64,000 bases of DNA from Corylus avellana (lineage: Eukaryota > Streptophyta > Magnoliopsida > Fagales > Betulaceae). Location of the stretch: contig NC_081546.1 of the NCBI RefSeq assembly GCF_901000735.1, forward strand, positions 18,599,220 through 18,663,219, written 5' to 3'. Of the stretch, positions 22,686 to 35,200 are shown one piece after another (the first letter of the stretch is position 1; each line of letters begins with the position of its first letter). The notes under the pieces were generated by a model. It had not been told where the DNA came from. It searched no databases and was given only the letters and a program-made list of their open reading frames with translations. A program made the translations under genes and the position numbers.

Positions 22686-24114
22686 GGCGTGGCTTTTACG
22701 TGTTTACCAAATCTTGTGAATCTCATCAGCTGACTTTTGCCGCTCCTTTCTTTCTTGACTGTTTACTGCATCCACATCTTATGGGTTGGACTAAAAATAT
22801 TTAGGAAATTGTTATATAATTTGATCGATTCTTTTTTATTGTTACGATATGTGTGTCGTATAATAGTAGTGTGTCAATCATTCCGTTAAAAAATGTTATT
22901 TGAAAACGGTTTTTTTTTTTTTTTTTACAAAATTATAATACCAAACGCACTTTAAATATCATTATTTATTAATTAAAAAACTATTTTCTTCAAATATACA
23001 CCTTAAAATTATCTTGCATTTAGTTTTTGCTCATCCTTCATATTAAGGAAAATGTTAAGTGATTAATATAGATCATTTATCTCTTTTCTTTTTTTTTTAC
23101 TCCAAAATCTACATTTTTTTTTTTTAAATTATTCTATTTTTAAAACCTAAAAAAAAAAGGAAAAAAAAAAAAGAGAGAGAGACATTTTCCAAAATAAAGA
23201 ATGGGATGTTGAATTTTTTTTAAAATTGGTTCTTCGAAATAGAAAAAATAGTCATTCTTCAAAATTTGAGAAAAAAAAAAAAAAAAAAAATTAAAGGATT
23301 CCATGTGAATGCTCTTAAGGACCTAATTATTAATCTAAAAGTTTTGGACTGATATTCTACAACACTTTTGAATTCGAATGCATATTTGTCTCATCTATCA
23401 ACCCGGTTTAATGATAACCTTTTTGCTTTAGGAACATATAAATAAGTGGCTATTAACCGCTAATAACTATTAACCGTTGCTAATTCTTAACCACATAACC
23501 GTATGGGTGGGCCCGGTGCCACCACCCACCTGTACAACCCTACTAGCCTTGCTATAGCGTAGCGTTTGTTCTAATACCAATGGTCAAGAGTTTAGCCATT
23601 ATTCTTAAAAAGTCGTAAAACTAATTGAGGAAGAAGATTTTGTATAAGATTTTAAGGATCATGTAATTTATTTTAAACTATTAAATACTATATTTTACTA
23701 AAATATCTCCCTAAGTACAAAGAAATTGGGTCCTGGTTTGGGCAAGTATTGATCAGAAGTTTTAAAAGATTAAACCCAATAAATTATAAACCTGATTAAT
23801 ATATTTTTTTTCTTTAGATTATGAAGGTCACCTGTCTAATAGCAAATGACATGAAAGCCTAATTTCTTAATCTCAAATGTCTATTCCAATGATCAAGTTG
23901 TCTGGTTTTTTAAGGATTTGAAAGGGGACAACAGGAAAGAGTCAAAGAGAAGGCCTGAGATGAGACGTTAATTTTCTAATTAAATTTTGGATAAATTTAA
24001 TTTAATCATTTCAAATAATTAAATGTTTTGTAGACGATTGGACTATTTATGTGGAAGATCTTTTACCTGCCCCCATTTCATCCAACATGGTGCCCATGAA
24101 TTTCCAAAGAACCC
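22400..24114. other. Intergenic, low-complexity DNA
   Basis: It contains an (ATT)n microsatellite at 22651-22684, long T and A runs (22910-22925, 23260-23290) and a probable end of a hAT MITE near 23455-23545 (TTAACCGCTAATAAC...TACAACCCTA). No gene was found. Confidence 0.5.
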
Positions 24115-24124
24115 CACCGTGGAA

Positions 24125-24295
24125 GGAAAAGGATCCTCTCCATTTCAAAATCCCTCCATTTCCTCCATTTAGTGCATTTTGAAGGGTAGTGTTGTCCAAA
24201 AGTTTTAATGATGGCAATGCAATAAATGCAATACTCTTCAAAATGCACTAAATGGAGAAAATGGAGGGATTTTGAAATGGAGAGGATCCTATTCC
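24125..24295. mobile_element. Foldback MITE, Mutator-like (10-bp target duplication)
   Basis: This 171-bp element has near-perfect inverted arms of about 65 bp: GGAAAAGGATCCTCTCCATT at the left and the complement of GGAATAGGATCCTCTCCATT at the right. It is flanked by an exact 10-bp repeat CACCGTGGAA (24115-24124 and 24296-24305). The transcript would form a long hairpin. A second family member is at 28372-28540. Confidence 0.82.
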
Positions 24296-24305
24296 CACCG
24301 TGGAA

Positions 24306-25984
24306 ACTAACCAAACAACCTCATTTGTGCTTTAATGATTAAGTTCACACGGTGCAACTCCACTCACAACCACCAAACCCATTACATACGTTTTTATATC
24401 AAGCTATAAGCTCACACCCACATATAAAATCAATTAACCAATTAAAAATACTTGAAGGGTAATATTATAAATTATATTTTTATCTCACTATTATTTCATG
24501 ATGTTGTTGACGTTGGACAATTTTATACACCATCCTTTTATTCCCTTTTATCCTTCAAAGCTGATGTGGCGTGATTCTCTATAACATGTGGTTTATGAAA
24601 TAGGTATGCTACACAATCATCTATTTTGGCAAATTTAATAAATTTATGGACTCATATAAATCATACATAAATTTAATGGTGAATTCATCCCTTCAATATA
24701 TAGAGACAGTTGAAAGACGCTGACATGATATAGTACCAACAAATCATTGAATTGTTTAAAAACAAACTGTTAGATCAATCCTTATTGAAAAAGAAAAAAT
24801 ATCAAAGTAATTGCAATTGGCACCACAGAATTATGAAAGCAACAAGGGAGGCTGTCATAATAATGTAATTTGAAATTATAAAAATATATTTAATTAATCT
24901 CATGCATTAATTGGGTTGAACAGTAAACATCCATTTCCATCATTCATGAGGCCATACATACACATCCATGCCTGGTGCGCCACAAACCACGTTTCACAAG
25001 TTTGGTCCACCACAATTTGTCACATCAAATTAAAATTTTAAATCAAATCTCTCAGAAAATTAAATTGATTAAAATCAATCATGTCAACATTACCAATTTA
25101 TTAATTTTTGACAAAAACAAAAAGTGAAAACTAGGGAATTCACACACGAGTAAAAATGCCAATGGATGAGCATCCACTAGATAACCGTCGATGTGACTCA
25201 ACCGAGCATCTCTCTATTCGTTTTCAATCATGTTTATACTGATAAATAAATTTTGCACCTGTATAAAAGATTGGAAGCACTATACCAAATCTTGCGAGGA
25301 CCAACGTAGCAACATTTTTATAAATGTCTCATTATGCCAGAACTCATTTGGTCACGTTAGATTAAGCACTCTAATCTCTATTGAGTCCAATATCTCAAAG
25401 CAATGCGCATAACTTACACAAAACATGATGCACCAATAGTTATGCCACAACATCCGAGAAGCAACGTACACAACCTACCAGCAATGAATTTAAACATGAT
25501 ATGGATGTGTTACTTAAAAGTTTTATCTAAGCCCTCACGTCAATCAGCTTTGGTCCAATCATTTTTCAGCAATGCCCCTTTAGACCGCATTAGACATTGT
25601 CATAGGTAACATGCTAAAGTAGTAGACACTAAAAACCTCTACATTTTGACATTGTTAAAGGTTACATAAGGCATGAATAAGGTCATTAAAAATGAAATAT
25701 AGGACTCAAATGGTGAGGAAACATAGATCGATTTAATTACCTCCATTATCAGTTGAATAAGTACATGCTACAATGGAATTCTCTTTCCATAATAGCATAT
25801 ACCCAAACTCAATACATTGTACAGATCTTAGTCTAGTTGCTAGCCATGCGTCTAAATCGAGTCTTTCATTTGCTCGCCACCTCATACGTCAACTTAAGGC
25901 CTCTCATGTTACGTAGTAGTATGTTACAATCTCTAATTCATTTAACACACAAATTGGGAGGAGTTAAAAAAATTGATCTTTGTC
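24306..25984. other. Intergenic, no gene recognised
   Basis: AT-rich DNA. 25200-25980 has a more balanced composition and may be further, unrecognisable sequence of the LINE whose RNase H remnant follows. Short frames at 25230-26019 lack any motif. Confidence 0.4.
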
Positions 25985-26235
25985 AAGATAAATATGTTCA
26001 TCCCTATCCTTCACGATAGGGTGAGCCGCCTCATTCGTGAGCTGCTTGACATGAGAGACCTTTCAACTTAAGTAAAACCCCTCTGAACTTCTTCGATTAG
26101 ATGGATGTGGTGACTCCAATTTCGATCTTCCTTGTGCATAGTTTGCACCACGTTAATAGCAGCTCCTTCCAACTTACTCATTGGTGTCCCGGCTCTCTAC
26201 AGAAAACTATAGCTCTCAAGTCTCAACACAGTTGT
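25985..26235 (-). pseudogene. LINE RNase H domain remnant
   Basis: The minus strand reads KLEGAAINVVQ, DRNWSHHIHLIEEVQRG, then after a stop and a frameshift LTNEAAHPIVKD. The order matches the RVT_3-type RNase H of plant LINEs (LEGD..VV.A, then REANEAAH.LAKD); compare the better copy at 47640. The catalytic Asp of EGD is Ala here. It is a decayed fragment. Confidence 0.6.
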
Positions 26236-26804
26236 GGCCCCCTCAACATCAAATATCTATTTATTCATTTATGTGGTGATGAGTGGCATCTTTTCTTTTT
26301 TCAATGATTCCAAAAGTATCTATCCATTTAATTTTATATATTATCTTTAAAATAAAATTATATTTTCAATTTTAAATTGATATTTTTAAAACTTAAACTC
26401 ACTCTTGTTATCTAACCTAAGTATATGGTAGCTAGGAAAATTATTATTTTTATAAATCCTATTTCAAAAGAGATAAATCTATAAAATTCAAGAAACAATA
26501 GTATAATATATATATTAGGAAATTACATATTTTATTTCAGAAATGAAAGCTCAGATGATGTCATGTACCATCGATCTCGTAATTCAAGTAGTGTTTATGA
26601 AAGTCAACTTACTAAAATTTTAACTGTAACATGCTATTTACATTAGTTTTTAGCTGAATTACATTATTTAATAAGAAACAAATATGAAATGGATAAGTAA
26701 TATTTAATTTTACAGATTTATTATTTTATTTAAAAGTTTTAATCAATATGGCATAATATCATTAAAGGCAGTAAAACAAAACTTTTAATATGAGATATCT
26801 CTTT

Positions 26805-27660
26805 TTTTAGGGGAATCTTTCATATTCATTCATTGAAAAAAAATTCAAAAGAATAAAACTCTTACATCAAAGAGCATAAAGCTTTAATAAATCATATCCA
26901 AAGCTATAGGGTTACAACATCATAGAGACAAACATAAAAATCTTACAATCAAGTCGATCATATCTATGACTTCAACAATCGATAACCCATGTCCAAACTT
27001 CAGTCATAAAACTGCTTCAGGCAGACTCAATCTAATACATAGGTAGCCCATATTCTCAACTTTTATTTTCTTGACCGTGAGACTAAAACCATCACATCGA
27101 AACTAATCATCCTCGATCTAAAGGTCAAGATAAAAACTTTCACCCTAAAGATGACTCATGAAAGTAGATCTAAGGAGAAATCAAACCCTTATTAAAAAAA
27201 AAAAAAGAAAAAAAAAGAAGGCAAAAATACAATAAAAAACCATTAAACAGCTACAACAGCTAAGGCAAGGGAGGCGAAGCGCACTGGCCGACGCATGGTG
27301 GATGAGATAGAGTCATTTTGTGCCGATGGGTAGCTGAGGAGCGGGGGAGCACGGTGGGCTGGCGCATGGCTAAACGAAACTAGTCGAGGAGATTAGATCT
27401 AGCTTTGAAAAACTAGATCTAATGCCCAACTGATTCCGGGAAGACGAAGAGCGGTGCAGCACAGTAGAGGGCGGACGGGGGCAGTGCAGCATAAGCAAAG
27501 GGATTGCTAGAGCAACTTGACTAGTCGGAAAAACCACAAAGGTAAACTGACAAAACAATAAAAAAAGGGAGGGAGAGGAAAAAAGAGGGGGAGTAGGGGG
27601 GAGGGGAAAGGAAGAGGAAGCTCCCTCCTCCCGACAGGTTTTTTCTCTCCAGGTTTTCTC
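26805..27660 (-). mobile_element. Non-coding retroelement-like block
   Basis: On the minus strand it begins with a CT-rich, GGGAGGAGGGAG-type 5' end that folds on itself. It has a GC-richer middle with an 'AGATCTAGTTTTTC' word and ends in an A-rich 3' region. The same plan and the TAGATCT word recur at 54187-55130. It resembles the untranslated parts of an L1-like element or a non-autonomous derivative. The frame at 27370-27558 is not a gene. Confidence 0.4.
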
Positions 27661-27798
27661 TCTTTGAGATAACTCTTCTTTATTTTACTTGAAATAGAAA
27701 AGAAGAGTTACTGATCTATTAAGCATACGCTTTTCATTATTTTACAAATATTATAATAAAAACTATAATATTCCAATCTTTTTCATTTATGAGAAGTG

Positions 27799-27928
27799 AT
27801 TTTTTCTTGTTTCTTTTTTTTTTTTAACATGTCCTAACAAGGGGGGGAATGGGGGAGAAGAGATTCGAACTAGTGACCACCGCTTCATGAGGCACAGTTC
27901 ACAGCCAATTGAGCTACCCCTTAGAGAC
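27799..27928 (-). mobile_element. tRNA-derived SINE with 14-bp target duplication
   Basis: On the minus strand it opens GTCTCTAAGGGGTAGCTCAA. It has an A box (TAGCTCAATTGG) and a B box (AGTTCGAATC), ends at GGACATGT and has an interrupted poly-A tail. The exact direct repeat ATTTATGAGAAGTG flanks it (27785-27798 and 27929-27942). It is a tRNA-like sequence but cannot fold as a tRNA. Confidence 0.85.
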
Positions 27929-28040
27929 ATTTATGAGAAGTGTTTACAACAAAAGCATCACAAACTTTTTAAAGCATCACAAACGTCTTCAGGTTTAGGA
28001 TGAAGACGTGTGATCTCTTGGACTTGTTTTAAATAATATA

Positions 28041-28828
28041 TAGGGAAAAATACATATACTCTTTTCAAAATATTGTCATATTATCAATATTTTCTTAAAT
28101 TTGTAATTGCGTTAGTGTCTTCCTAAACTATCAAAAATTGTTTATATCTCCAATAACAAAAATACATTTAATAAAGTAGCAAAACAAATTTTAAATATTT
28201 AAAAAGTAAAAAGGAAAAATAAATAAAAATAATTAGGGTGGCCGGACCACCCGAACACTTTGGGGTGGTGGTCGTACCACCCCATAGGGAATCGATTGCC
28301 ACCCCTGAAACTATTAGGTGGTGGCCAAGCCACCTTCGAGCGTTTTTTGGAAGTGACCGTCCACCATTGAGGGAAATGAATCCTCTCCATTTTAAAATCC
28401 TTATATTTTCTCCATTTAGTGCATTTTGAATGGTAGTGTTGTCCAAAATTTTTAATGATGGTAGTGCATTAAATGTAATACCATTCAAAATACACTAAAT
28501 GAAGAAAATTGAAAAATTTTGAAATTGAGAGGATCTTTTCCACCATTTGAGGGCTTTTCGGGTGGCTTGGTGGTTGGTTTTCCACCCACCCCTTTCTCTC
28601 TCTCTCAATCTCTCTATCTCTTTGACTTTTTGGTTTTTAATTTTAATTTTTTTTTTGGTCTTATAGAAATTTGTTAGTATCGTTTTTCTTATATTTTTAC
28701 TGGCATTAGGAGATATTGATAATTTTTTTTTGTAGTTAGGAGGACATTGACATAACATAATGGATAGTTTGGAGGGATATTAACAATGGGGCGATAGTTC
28801 GAAGAGGGAATGTATACTTTTTTTCCTA
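28041..28828. mobile_element. Non-autonomous DNA element with GTGGCC-rich core
   Basis: The ends are TAGGGAAAAATACATATAC at the left and the complement of TAGGAAAAAAAGTATACATT at the right. The core (28238-28360) is a set of GGTGGCC/GGCCACC words in both orientations. A foldback MITE (28372-28540) is nested inside. The target duplication is not clear, so the superfamily is left open. Confidence 0.5.
28372..28540. mobile_element. Second copy of the foldback MITE
   Basis: Arms ATCCTCTCCATTTTAAAATCC and the inverse end GAGAGGATC share the loop GTTGTCCAAAATTTTTAATGATGG with 24125-24295. It is flanked by CACCATTGAG (28362-28371) and CACCATTTGAG (28541-28551), an aged duplication with one inserted base. 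It is more diverged than the first copy. Confidence 0.7.
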
Positions 28829-30204
28829 AGATATACATATAATATTTTCTCGTACATTTCAGAAAATAACATAATAGTATATGAAAAATGCTAGAAATTA
28901 CATTTTTGTCAAATAATTATCTTAGATATAGTAATCCCAATCGACCTTTAATTTTTTTTTTTTTTTAATAAGGACTGGTCCAATACTTAATTATGATAAC
29001 TATATTAATATTATAAAAGAATCATAAGATAAAAATATAATTTTTAAGATTATTCTATAATCTATGCGTATACTTGCTATAGAAATGAATTCATCCTTTG
29101 AGGTTCATAATTCATAGTCCCTTTTTTAACCAAAAACATACATACGCATACGGGAAACACTTACCATTTTTATTGATAAATAGTCATTGTCATTCTCAAT
29201 CTTTTATGATTTTTCAAACATAGAAGATTAATAATGCTATATTTCTAAGTGTAATTTAATGATGTGTATATCATTTTTTTTTTCTTTGGCATTCTTTCCT
29301 TGCAATTTGGTTTTTAAAAACGACTTTGACTTAGTATTTGTTTTATTTCGTGTTAGAATCAACCACCCCATCAAGTATAGGATTGAATTGGGTTGTGGCT
29401 TTATAGTCAAGTCACATAAGAAACGACCTATATACTTGATTAAAATATTTTAATACTACGTAGCATGACACATAAGTTAAGTCATCAAAAGAGAAAAAAA
29501 AAACTATTATTAAGTTGGTCTCAATAAATTTTTATTACTAAAAAATTTTTAAATACGAATTTTACTTTAAAGCTTGTACAGTTGACAAATGTGGAGAGTT
29601 TCAAAATAAATTGAATAGCTTTTTCTTTTTTTAAAAAAAAATGTAAAAAAATCACACCAAACACGTCTTCTTATTCTCACTTTGACACGTTTACCGTCAG
29701 AAACTCGCACCTCTACGTTGTAAAAGAACAGTAAAATGATATCATAATTAATTAATTAATTAATTAATTTTTCAACCACAATAAATATTAAGTATTATTT
29801 TAATATTTTTTTAACTGTGATGTATCTTTTAAAATTATTTTAAATTTAAAATTATTATTATTAATTTTTAATTTATTAATAATTTTAAAAATTATATCAC
29901 AATTAAAAAAACACTAAAAAAAAAATAAAAAAAATACCTAACCTTTCTTAAAAACAAAAAACTGTGCGAAAGTTGGGACAGATGGTCCGCAGAAGAAAAA
30001 TGATGATAGCCGGCTACAAGACACCTAATAATTCGGCACATCTTCCACGAATAACGTGTCCGTCCCCATTTCCTTGCTGGACCCCACCTCTCTGATTTTA
30101 TTTCTAGCGGGCCCCACTGAATTTTAAATTTTTTTTTTTTTTAATTTTTTGATAGAAAGATATTTATCTCTCGGATTAGGAATTCAAATCAGCTTTTTGA
30201 TTGA
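28829..30204. other. AT-rich intergenic DNA
   Basis: Holds an (ATTA)n run near 29744-29768 and several T runs. 29955-30120 is less AT-rich and may belong to the regulatory-looking block that follows. No gene was found. Confidence 0.4.
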
Positions 30205-30680
30205 GTTACGTAATTGCGATGCAACCCTATCTCTAAAGTGCGACCCGCCATCTACCGCATCTTCCTCTGGCTCACACAAGCCGACCCAGCAGCCCTTGAA
30301 AGCCGCTCGGCTCCCACTCGAAGCGGCGCCGACAAACGCAACAGGCGAAAAATGGCGCGGCTTTCTCGACCTTCGAGAAGCGGAAAATCTAGCGGGAGTC
30401 TCAGTCAGCCTCTGCGGCTTCCATGCATGCACGACGCCACCTCATCTCTTATCCTGCCACGTGGTGTACCTAAAACGATTAGTTGCCAATTGCGGGACCG
30501 GCACATTACCGTCTATTTTCGAGTCCCAAGCCGGCCCCTCTCTGTTTTCGAGATCGGTTCTTCCGGTGAACAGGTCAGAAGTGACGAATTTTTTTTGAGA
30601 GGGACACGTGTGTTGCGGTGGCAGTAGGAAACCGGTCACGTGTTTGTCACAGTTTTTGTTCAAACCACCGGCTGCCGACT
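30205..30680. promoter_or_regulatory. GC-rich block with three G-boxes and three DRE cores, no gene attached
   Basis: CACGTG occurs at 30458-30463, 30605-30610 and 30637-30642. GCCGAC (DRE/CRT core) occurs at 30280-30285, 30328-30333 and 30674-30679. TTACGTAA lies at about 30206. All six frames have overlapping open frames (30149-30598 +, 30214-30627 +, 30184-30432 -), as expected of GC-rich DNA, and none shows a known motif. It may be an ABA/cold-type promoter of a lost gene, or an undetected first exon. Confidence 0.35.
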
Positions 30681-31674
30681 CAGATCCACTCGCATATGCT
30701 TTAATTAGGTAGTATGATTCATTTATAACAATATAAAAATCATTAATAGTTCTGCTTGGTGGTTGGGTCCTTAATTTTTTTTTTTTAAATAGTTGAATAA
30801 GTATTAAAGTGAATGCTTGATTCTTAGAAATGAAAATTATATTAATATTAATCATATCGAGTTTTATTGGTGTCTTGATTGGGTTGAGTTAGACTTTGAC
30901 TCAATCAAACATGTTTGAGCGTCTGTAATTTTTACTATTTAAATTCTTTTTATACAATTTTAGTACGGTTTGCAGGACAATATTATCATCACCCAGCCAA
31001 AATAAAGTAGCAACTCTGGTCGTCTTTATGCTTTTGTTTTTTTAATAGAGAAAATAACTCTTTTTATTTTTCTAAAAAAAAAAAGTCTTTGACACGCGCA
31101 TCATTTTTGTTTTAAAGAAAAATGATTGGTGTCAATATATATATATTTTATATTTCTCTACAAATTGAATAGATCAATCAATTACTGGGGTCCGCGGTCG
31201 ACTTATCTGTGGTCTATATAAATCTATAAATCTAATGGTTGATTTGTAAGATGAAAATAAAAAAATATGAGAAAAATATTCACACCAATAATTTTTTAAA
31301 ATAAAAGGGAAATTTAAATATGAGATTATATGACCCATTTGTTCTATCTTTTTGTTGGCTTCCTTATGGAACATTAATATTCTCATCACCATTGATTTGT
31401 GATGGAAATACATCACCTTTTCCAATGAAAAAATAAACCCCTCTTCTAATTTTACTTGGTAGCTAGTTTCCCAAAAAAATAAAATAAAGGTTTTTCTATT
31501 CAATAATAGAGGGTAATTAGCATACTAGAAGTTGACATAGGGATTATGTTAATCAATATTGCTGTTAAAAATGAACCAAATATTGGTTTATATGTTTAAT
31601 TACTAAAGGCAGCCAAATTTTGAAATACCTAAATTAATATTCAAATTATAAAAAAACAAAAAACACAACAAAGA

Positions 31675-31705
<31 letters not shown>

Positions 31706-32123
31706 TGAGATTAACGGGTGATTGATTCGATCATCATTATAACGATGAGGTCCTTGAAATGGAAATAATTTATTTCTTGGTCCAGAATAATTTCACTGAT
31801 ATAATGTTATATGTATTGCCACATTGTCTATAAGTTTAAATGACATGACACCTTGTTTAAATGATGTGGCATTACGTATTCTAATTCCCTCGCAAATTTT
31901 ACTATTAGTAGAATACTCGCATATTTCACTTAGCACTACTATTTTGCCTCAACAATACAACATAAAATAGCTTAATTTTTTTTTAATTTTTTTTTTCTTT
32001 GAGAAACCACAATAAGTCCTATGTTGGCCGATCTTTTGAAAGTGAAACCTTATCGATCGCATTGGTAGACTTTAATGTTTTCATACAGTCATAGTAAGTT
32101 CATTCTTTTGTGCAATAATAGCT
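30681..32123. other. Intergenic, with (GA)n microsatellite
   Basis: AT-rich DNA with an (AG)n run at 31678-31705. The frames at 30442-30855 and 31174-31503 (minus) have no recognisable domain. Confidence 0.4.
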
Positions 32124-32270
32124 AGGTGTGTACAAGCAGTTATGGTTAGCGGTTTTAGCAGTTATTGCTTAAAATCGCTAATCATACTGCCTTAGGCAGT
32201 TAGCAGTTTTGAAATAACAGTCCGTTAGCGGTTACTCAAAACCTAAATCGTACCGCGTAAGTGCGTAACT
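32124..32270. mobile_element. Truncated hAT MITE arm
   Basis: TAGGTGTGTACAAGCAG is followed by GGTTAGCGG and CGCTAATC words, like one arm of the 15285-16278 family. The other end is missing or unrecognisable. Confidence 0.45.
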
Positions 32271-32964
32271 ACCTTTTACCTACAAGCCTTTTGGGCCTAT
32301 TTTGGTGTTTGGGGATTTTCTTATGCCTCTTTTTAGCTTGCCCAAAAAAAATAAAAAAAGAAAAAGAAAAAAAAGAAGAAGGTGAAATAGCATTTACAAT
32401 ACAACACGTAAGATCAATATTTATTAAAAGGAAGCTTTTCCTTCAAAAGAGAAAATACATGATCTTCTCAGGATTTAGAATAATGATTATAAGTAGTCCG
32501 TCAGTGTAAATCATTTTTATGATAAGAATTAATAAATAATGATGACTCACATGATCTATTCAGTGCATTGTATCTTTATGTTTTCGCACCAACATAACAA
32601 CTCGAAGTCTCTACTTTTTATGATCAAGATAAATCATCACAAGTTGATATGTTATAGTTTAGATAGAATGCCCTATTCTATTTATGACTAGGAATAGTTG
32701 TTTACAAACTACAAGTTCTTATGACTTAGATCTTCTTGTGTGAGAACTCCTTTACTTACATCAAAGTCATATTCAATGTAAGTAGAGGATATTACATGCA
32801 TATATATGATAATATGAAAGTATGCCTATTGATTATTTAATAAAAAAAATGAATAAACAACTTTTATTCTACACAAAATAAAGTATCATACTAAGCAATT
32901 AATGCTCAACATACATTGGAAGTCTTGAGTACAGAGATTGATGGTGAATATGATCCTCCAGTCC

Positions 32965-33150
32965 CTGCCTAATTCCTTCAATTAGTTCAAGATGAATTTG
33001 TCCATGAATAAAAAAGACTTTTCATTAATAGAATTGATGAATAATATGATCGTTGCAAAGTTGTTGCCATGATGGATAAAAAAGACAAACAAGTGGAAAA
33101 GTATTTCCACTGCGATAAGCCTGGGTATTGGAAGAGAAACCGCGCGCGCC
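32965..33150 (+). pseudogene. Copia gag remnant (UBN2 to zinc knuckle)
   Basis: The frame reads LPNSFN, stop, FKMNLSMNKKDFSLIELMNN. After a stop it resumes in another frame as KYFHCDKPGYWKRN. This matches the gag C-terminal half of Copia elements ending in a C-x2-C-x4-H-x4-C knuckle. Here the first Cys and the His are both Tyr, and the last Cys is Arg. It lies in the opposite orientation to the Copia pol at 34445-35200, so it is a different insertion. Confidence 0.6.
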
Positions 33151-33377
33151 AAGTATCTCACATCCATAGGTTAAGATGAGCCGATGAGGAATCTTTTTTC
33201 TTGGTTGAAACATGTTTAATTAGTTGTGAATCAAATATAAAAACAAATAAAAGAGAAGAAAAACATAAAATAGAACAAAAAATTATAAAATTCTGTCTGG
33301 CACAAATGAACCCGAACCTAGAAAACCCAATGTCCGATAGTGAGCATGTGGTGTGCTATTATGGGCCAGGCCGAGAT

Positions 33378-33811
33378 GTAAGAATTTGGGATAATATTAT
33401 CATATAAACATAAAATAAAGACATTAACCTCTGGCCATTGTTGCTTAAGTGCTCGAATTAAATAATCCAGAAATACAGACTTGAACAGTTGTTGAATTTA
33501 CAATCTTAGAACCCTCAATTTGTAAGAGTTTTTGGCCTATCTGTTTCTCACGTTCATGTTGAGACTCATGGAGAATCATAGGCTTCTTTATAGATAGACC
33601 AAGACCCTTATCCATAATCAAAAGTTGCTTTATTCCTTCAAGGGATACATCATTTGGTGAAATAAAATAATCTTTCACCTTAAGTAGTTATCTGTATATT
33701 TAATTACCCAAAAGTTTTATTTCAATAAAAACTCTCTTAATATAATATAATATATAATATATGTGAAATGTGAGCCACTTTAAATCTCCTTGTAGGAGAT
33801 GAGTTCTAACA
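33378..33811 (-). mobile_element. Copia 3' LTR
   Basis: On the minus strand it starts TGTTAGAACTCATCTCC directly after a purine-rich tract (GTGAGCCAAGTGAGAAAA), the typical Copia junction. It ends CCCAAATTCTTACA, giving TG...CA ends and 434 bp. The pol remnant lies upstream on the same strand. The frame at 33445-33678 is LTR sequence. Confidence 0.55.
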
Positions 33812-34444
33812 TTTTCTCACTTGGCTCACATGACACATCTTTAAAATTATTTGGGTAACTAAAACTAAATAAGGTCATAATTAAAAACTACCCAAGCTTT
33901 AGTTTCACTTAGAGAGATACAATACACGAAATATGGCGGTTATGTTATTATATTAACATTTTCTTCCATGAATTACAATGTATTAATCTTTCTAAGTAAA
34001 TCTTTATATGGTATAATTCTTTATGAATGACTTCCAATAAGTCATTCTGGGTATAACTTTATTTATCCGAACGGATAAGACCAATATATGTGCACAAAAA
34101 CTTTCTAACAATAACTTTATGCCTATAGACCATTAGAGAGAAACTTAACACGAAATGAATTAATGAATCTCATATACTCCATATGACTATATACTTCTTT
34201 ACCGGTAAACATTTAGTCTTGGGATTCGCAATCATTAATTCAATGCTTAATAGACACTTCACGTCTCTTAACATTCTCTCTCATAGTGAGATACTTTATG
34301 TCGTTATACTTAATTCTACTTCTACTATCATTATTCTTAGAGAAGAATTATCGCATAAAATCTTTATGGGTTTTGCTATAAAATCGACAATCTCGAGACC
34401 TTTAATAAAAAGTCTCAACCATAATGCATGTGAACTAAATTCAT

Positions 34445-35200
34445 AGCATTCAATAAATTATGCTTTCATAGTAGACGTATCAACTTTAGTTTGCTTACTG
34501 CATCTCCATGATATAGCCCTTTAGCAATAAGAAAATATATCATGAAGTAGACTTTCTATACCATCTACATACTCAGCAAAATCTGAATCTGAATAACCAA
34601 CCACCTCTATACGGTCAGTGTTGTTGTAGGTCAATTTGTAGTTTTGGTTTCTTGCATATACCGCAAGACTTTGTTTGTAGCTCTTTATCAACCCAGTAAT
34701 CCTATTGCTAGTCCAATGTTAAGTCAAATGTAGAACTATGCTTATATTAACCTACCTACTGCAGATGCATACAAAAGACTTTTAATTTGCTATTGTTCCA
34801 ATGCATTTTGAGACATTGATCTTTATTGAATTTATCCCATTTAATAATAGGTGTTACTGAAGATTCACAGTTTTAACATTTTTTAATTCATGTCTCTGTG
34901 CATTTCTATGTCAATGACATAAGAGGTTTCACCAAATCCTTCATTTCAAAGTTTAGTAAGAGGAACTTTATGTAACAAATCTAAATCATTATTTGCAAGC
35001 AAAACATAATCTATATACAAGACTAAAAGAAAGTAATTTTACTCCCACTAACCTTAAGATATAACACTGATTAACAAGATTCTCAATAAATCATAAGGTA
35101 ATAATCTTGTAAAATTTTGTACAACATTGACGAGAGAACTATCTTAACCCATAAATAGATTTTCTTAATTTGCTAGCTTTTTGACTTTTATGTACCTACC
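34445..35200 (-). pseudogene. Copia reverse transcriptase/RNase H remnant
   Basis: On the minus strand with many stops: YIDYVLLANNDLDLL, then GFGETSYVIDIEMHRD, YASAVGRLI, KVLRYMQETK, GYSDSDFAEYVDG, ISWRCSKQTKVDTSTM. This is the second half of Copia RT and its RNase H in the right order. The catalytic YVDD box reads YIDY, and at least eight stops break the frame. Sequence up to about 36300 probably continues the decayed element but is no longer readable. The whole is dead. Confidence 0.75.

Noticed and set aside
25230..26307. Series of 60-68 residue plus frames
   Set aside because: The readable homology is on the minus strand (LINE RNase H); the plus frames are shadows.
30149..30627. Overlapping frames of 137-149 residues
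   Set aside because: GC-rich DNA opens several frames at once; none has a motif or clear start, so only the regulatory-looking block is reported.
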